In this document: piece after piece, positions 34,255 through 34,408 of the stretch
How the letters are laid out: every line of letters starts with the position of its first letter
Position numbering within the stretch: the first letter of the stretch is position 1
Assembly: GCA_020247395.1 (NCBI GenBank)
Contig: JADCJC010000112.1
Span: forward strand, 1 to 34,408
Direction of reading: 5' to 3'
Length of the DNA stretch: 34,408 bases
DNA from: Rhodocyclaceae bacterium
GTDB lineage: Bacteria > Pseudomonadota > Gammaproteobacteria > Burkholderiales > Usitatibacteraceae
The notes under the pieces: generated by a model
Told to the model about the DNA's origin: nothing
What the model saw: only the letters and a program-made list of their open reading frames with translations
Database searches by the model: none
Made by a program: the position numbers and the translations under genes

Positions 34255-34408
34255 CCGCGGTCGCTATGATGAATCAGCCCCGGCTTCGGCTTGCGTTTGA
34301 AGCGCGCCATCCGAAGTGCGTTTAGCACCAGCTCTTTGGTCATCCGCGTATCCATCGCATAGCCGACAATCATCCGGCTATACAAATCCATCACCGCCGC
34401 CAGATATA
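34254..34408 (-). pseudogene. IS3-family transposase (OrfB, integrase core) fragment
   Basis: The frame enters from beyond the window and reads [18 protein letters not shown]...[14 protein letters not shown], the part of the DDE core containing the DLYSR and HHSDRG stretches of IS3-group (IS2/IS407-like) transposases. Directly after HHSDRG the expected sequence stops and the istB sequence begins. The window ends before the upstream part of the gene can be judged. It is a chimera produced by recombination or insertion between two IS types. Confidence 0.85.

Overview
The window looks like a chromosomal segment of a betaproteobacterium of moderate G+C. Three conserved neighbourhoods support this: yibN-grxC-secB-(SH3 gene)-gpsA divergent from gpmA-envC-ctpA, tsaD divergent from rpsU, and rpsU-yqeY-(J-like gene)-dnaG-rpoD. 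The placement is inferred from gene content and order; the genus cannot be named from the sequence alone.

Layout: 1-454 is palindromic intergenic repeat DNA, followed by mutY (-). From 1591 to 4227 a promoter drives a rubrerythrin, a GlpC-like double-cluster Fe-S protein and a DUF3501 protein, all on +, which look like one redox/peroxide-related operon. A repeat-rich gap (4228-4554) contains a duplicated 3' end of tRNA-Gly(CCC), and the real tRNA follows on -. Next come a DMT-family exporter (-), a 225-bp structured repeat, nudB (+) and a ybhP-clsB pair (+) with overlapping stop and start. The - strand then carries argB, gpsA, an SH3 envelope protein, secB, grxC and a membrane rhodanese (yibN).

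From 12865 the + strand carries gpmA, envC, ctpA, a MoeB/ThiF-type E1 enzyme and a DUF4124 protein. These are followed by tsaD (-) and the macromolecular synthesis cluster: rpsU with a strong terminator, yqeY, a second (inverted) copy of the 225-bp repeat, a membrane J-like coiled-coil protein lacking HPD, dnaG and rpoD. A universal stress protein and a PatZ-like acyl-CoA-synthetase/acetyltransferase fusion lie on -.

The right end (28564-34408) looks accessory. It has an untranslated leader with two mutually exclusive hairpins, a CAT-anticodon tRNA, a very large secreted subtilase with ASH-type and FG-GAP-like repeats (-), and IS debris: an IS21 end with 22-bp repeats, a truncated istB, and an IS3-type transposase fragment fused to it at the window edge.

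The best candidates for undescribed biology are the inverted 225-bp structured repeat, the competing-hairpin leader before the tRNA, the membrane J-like protein next to dnaG, and the function of the rubrerythrin/Fe-S/DUF3501 operon. No defence system, CRISPR array or complete mobile element was seen.
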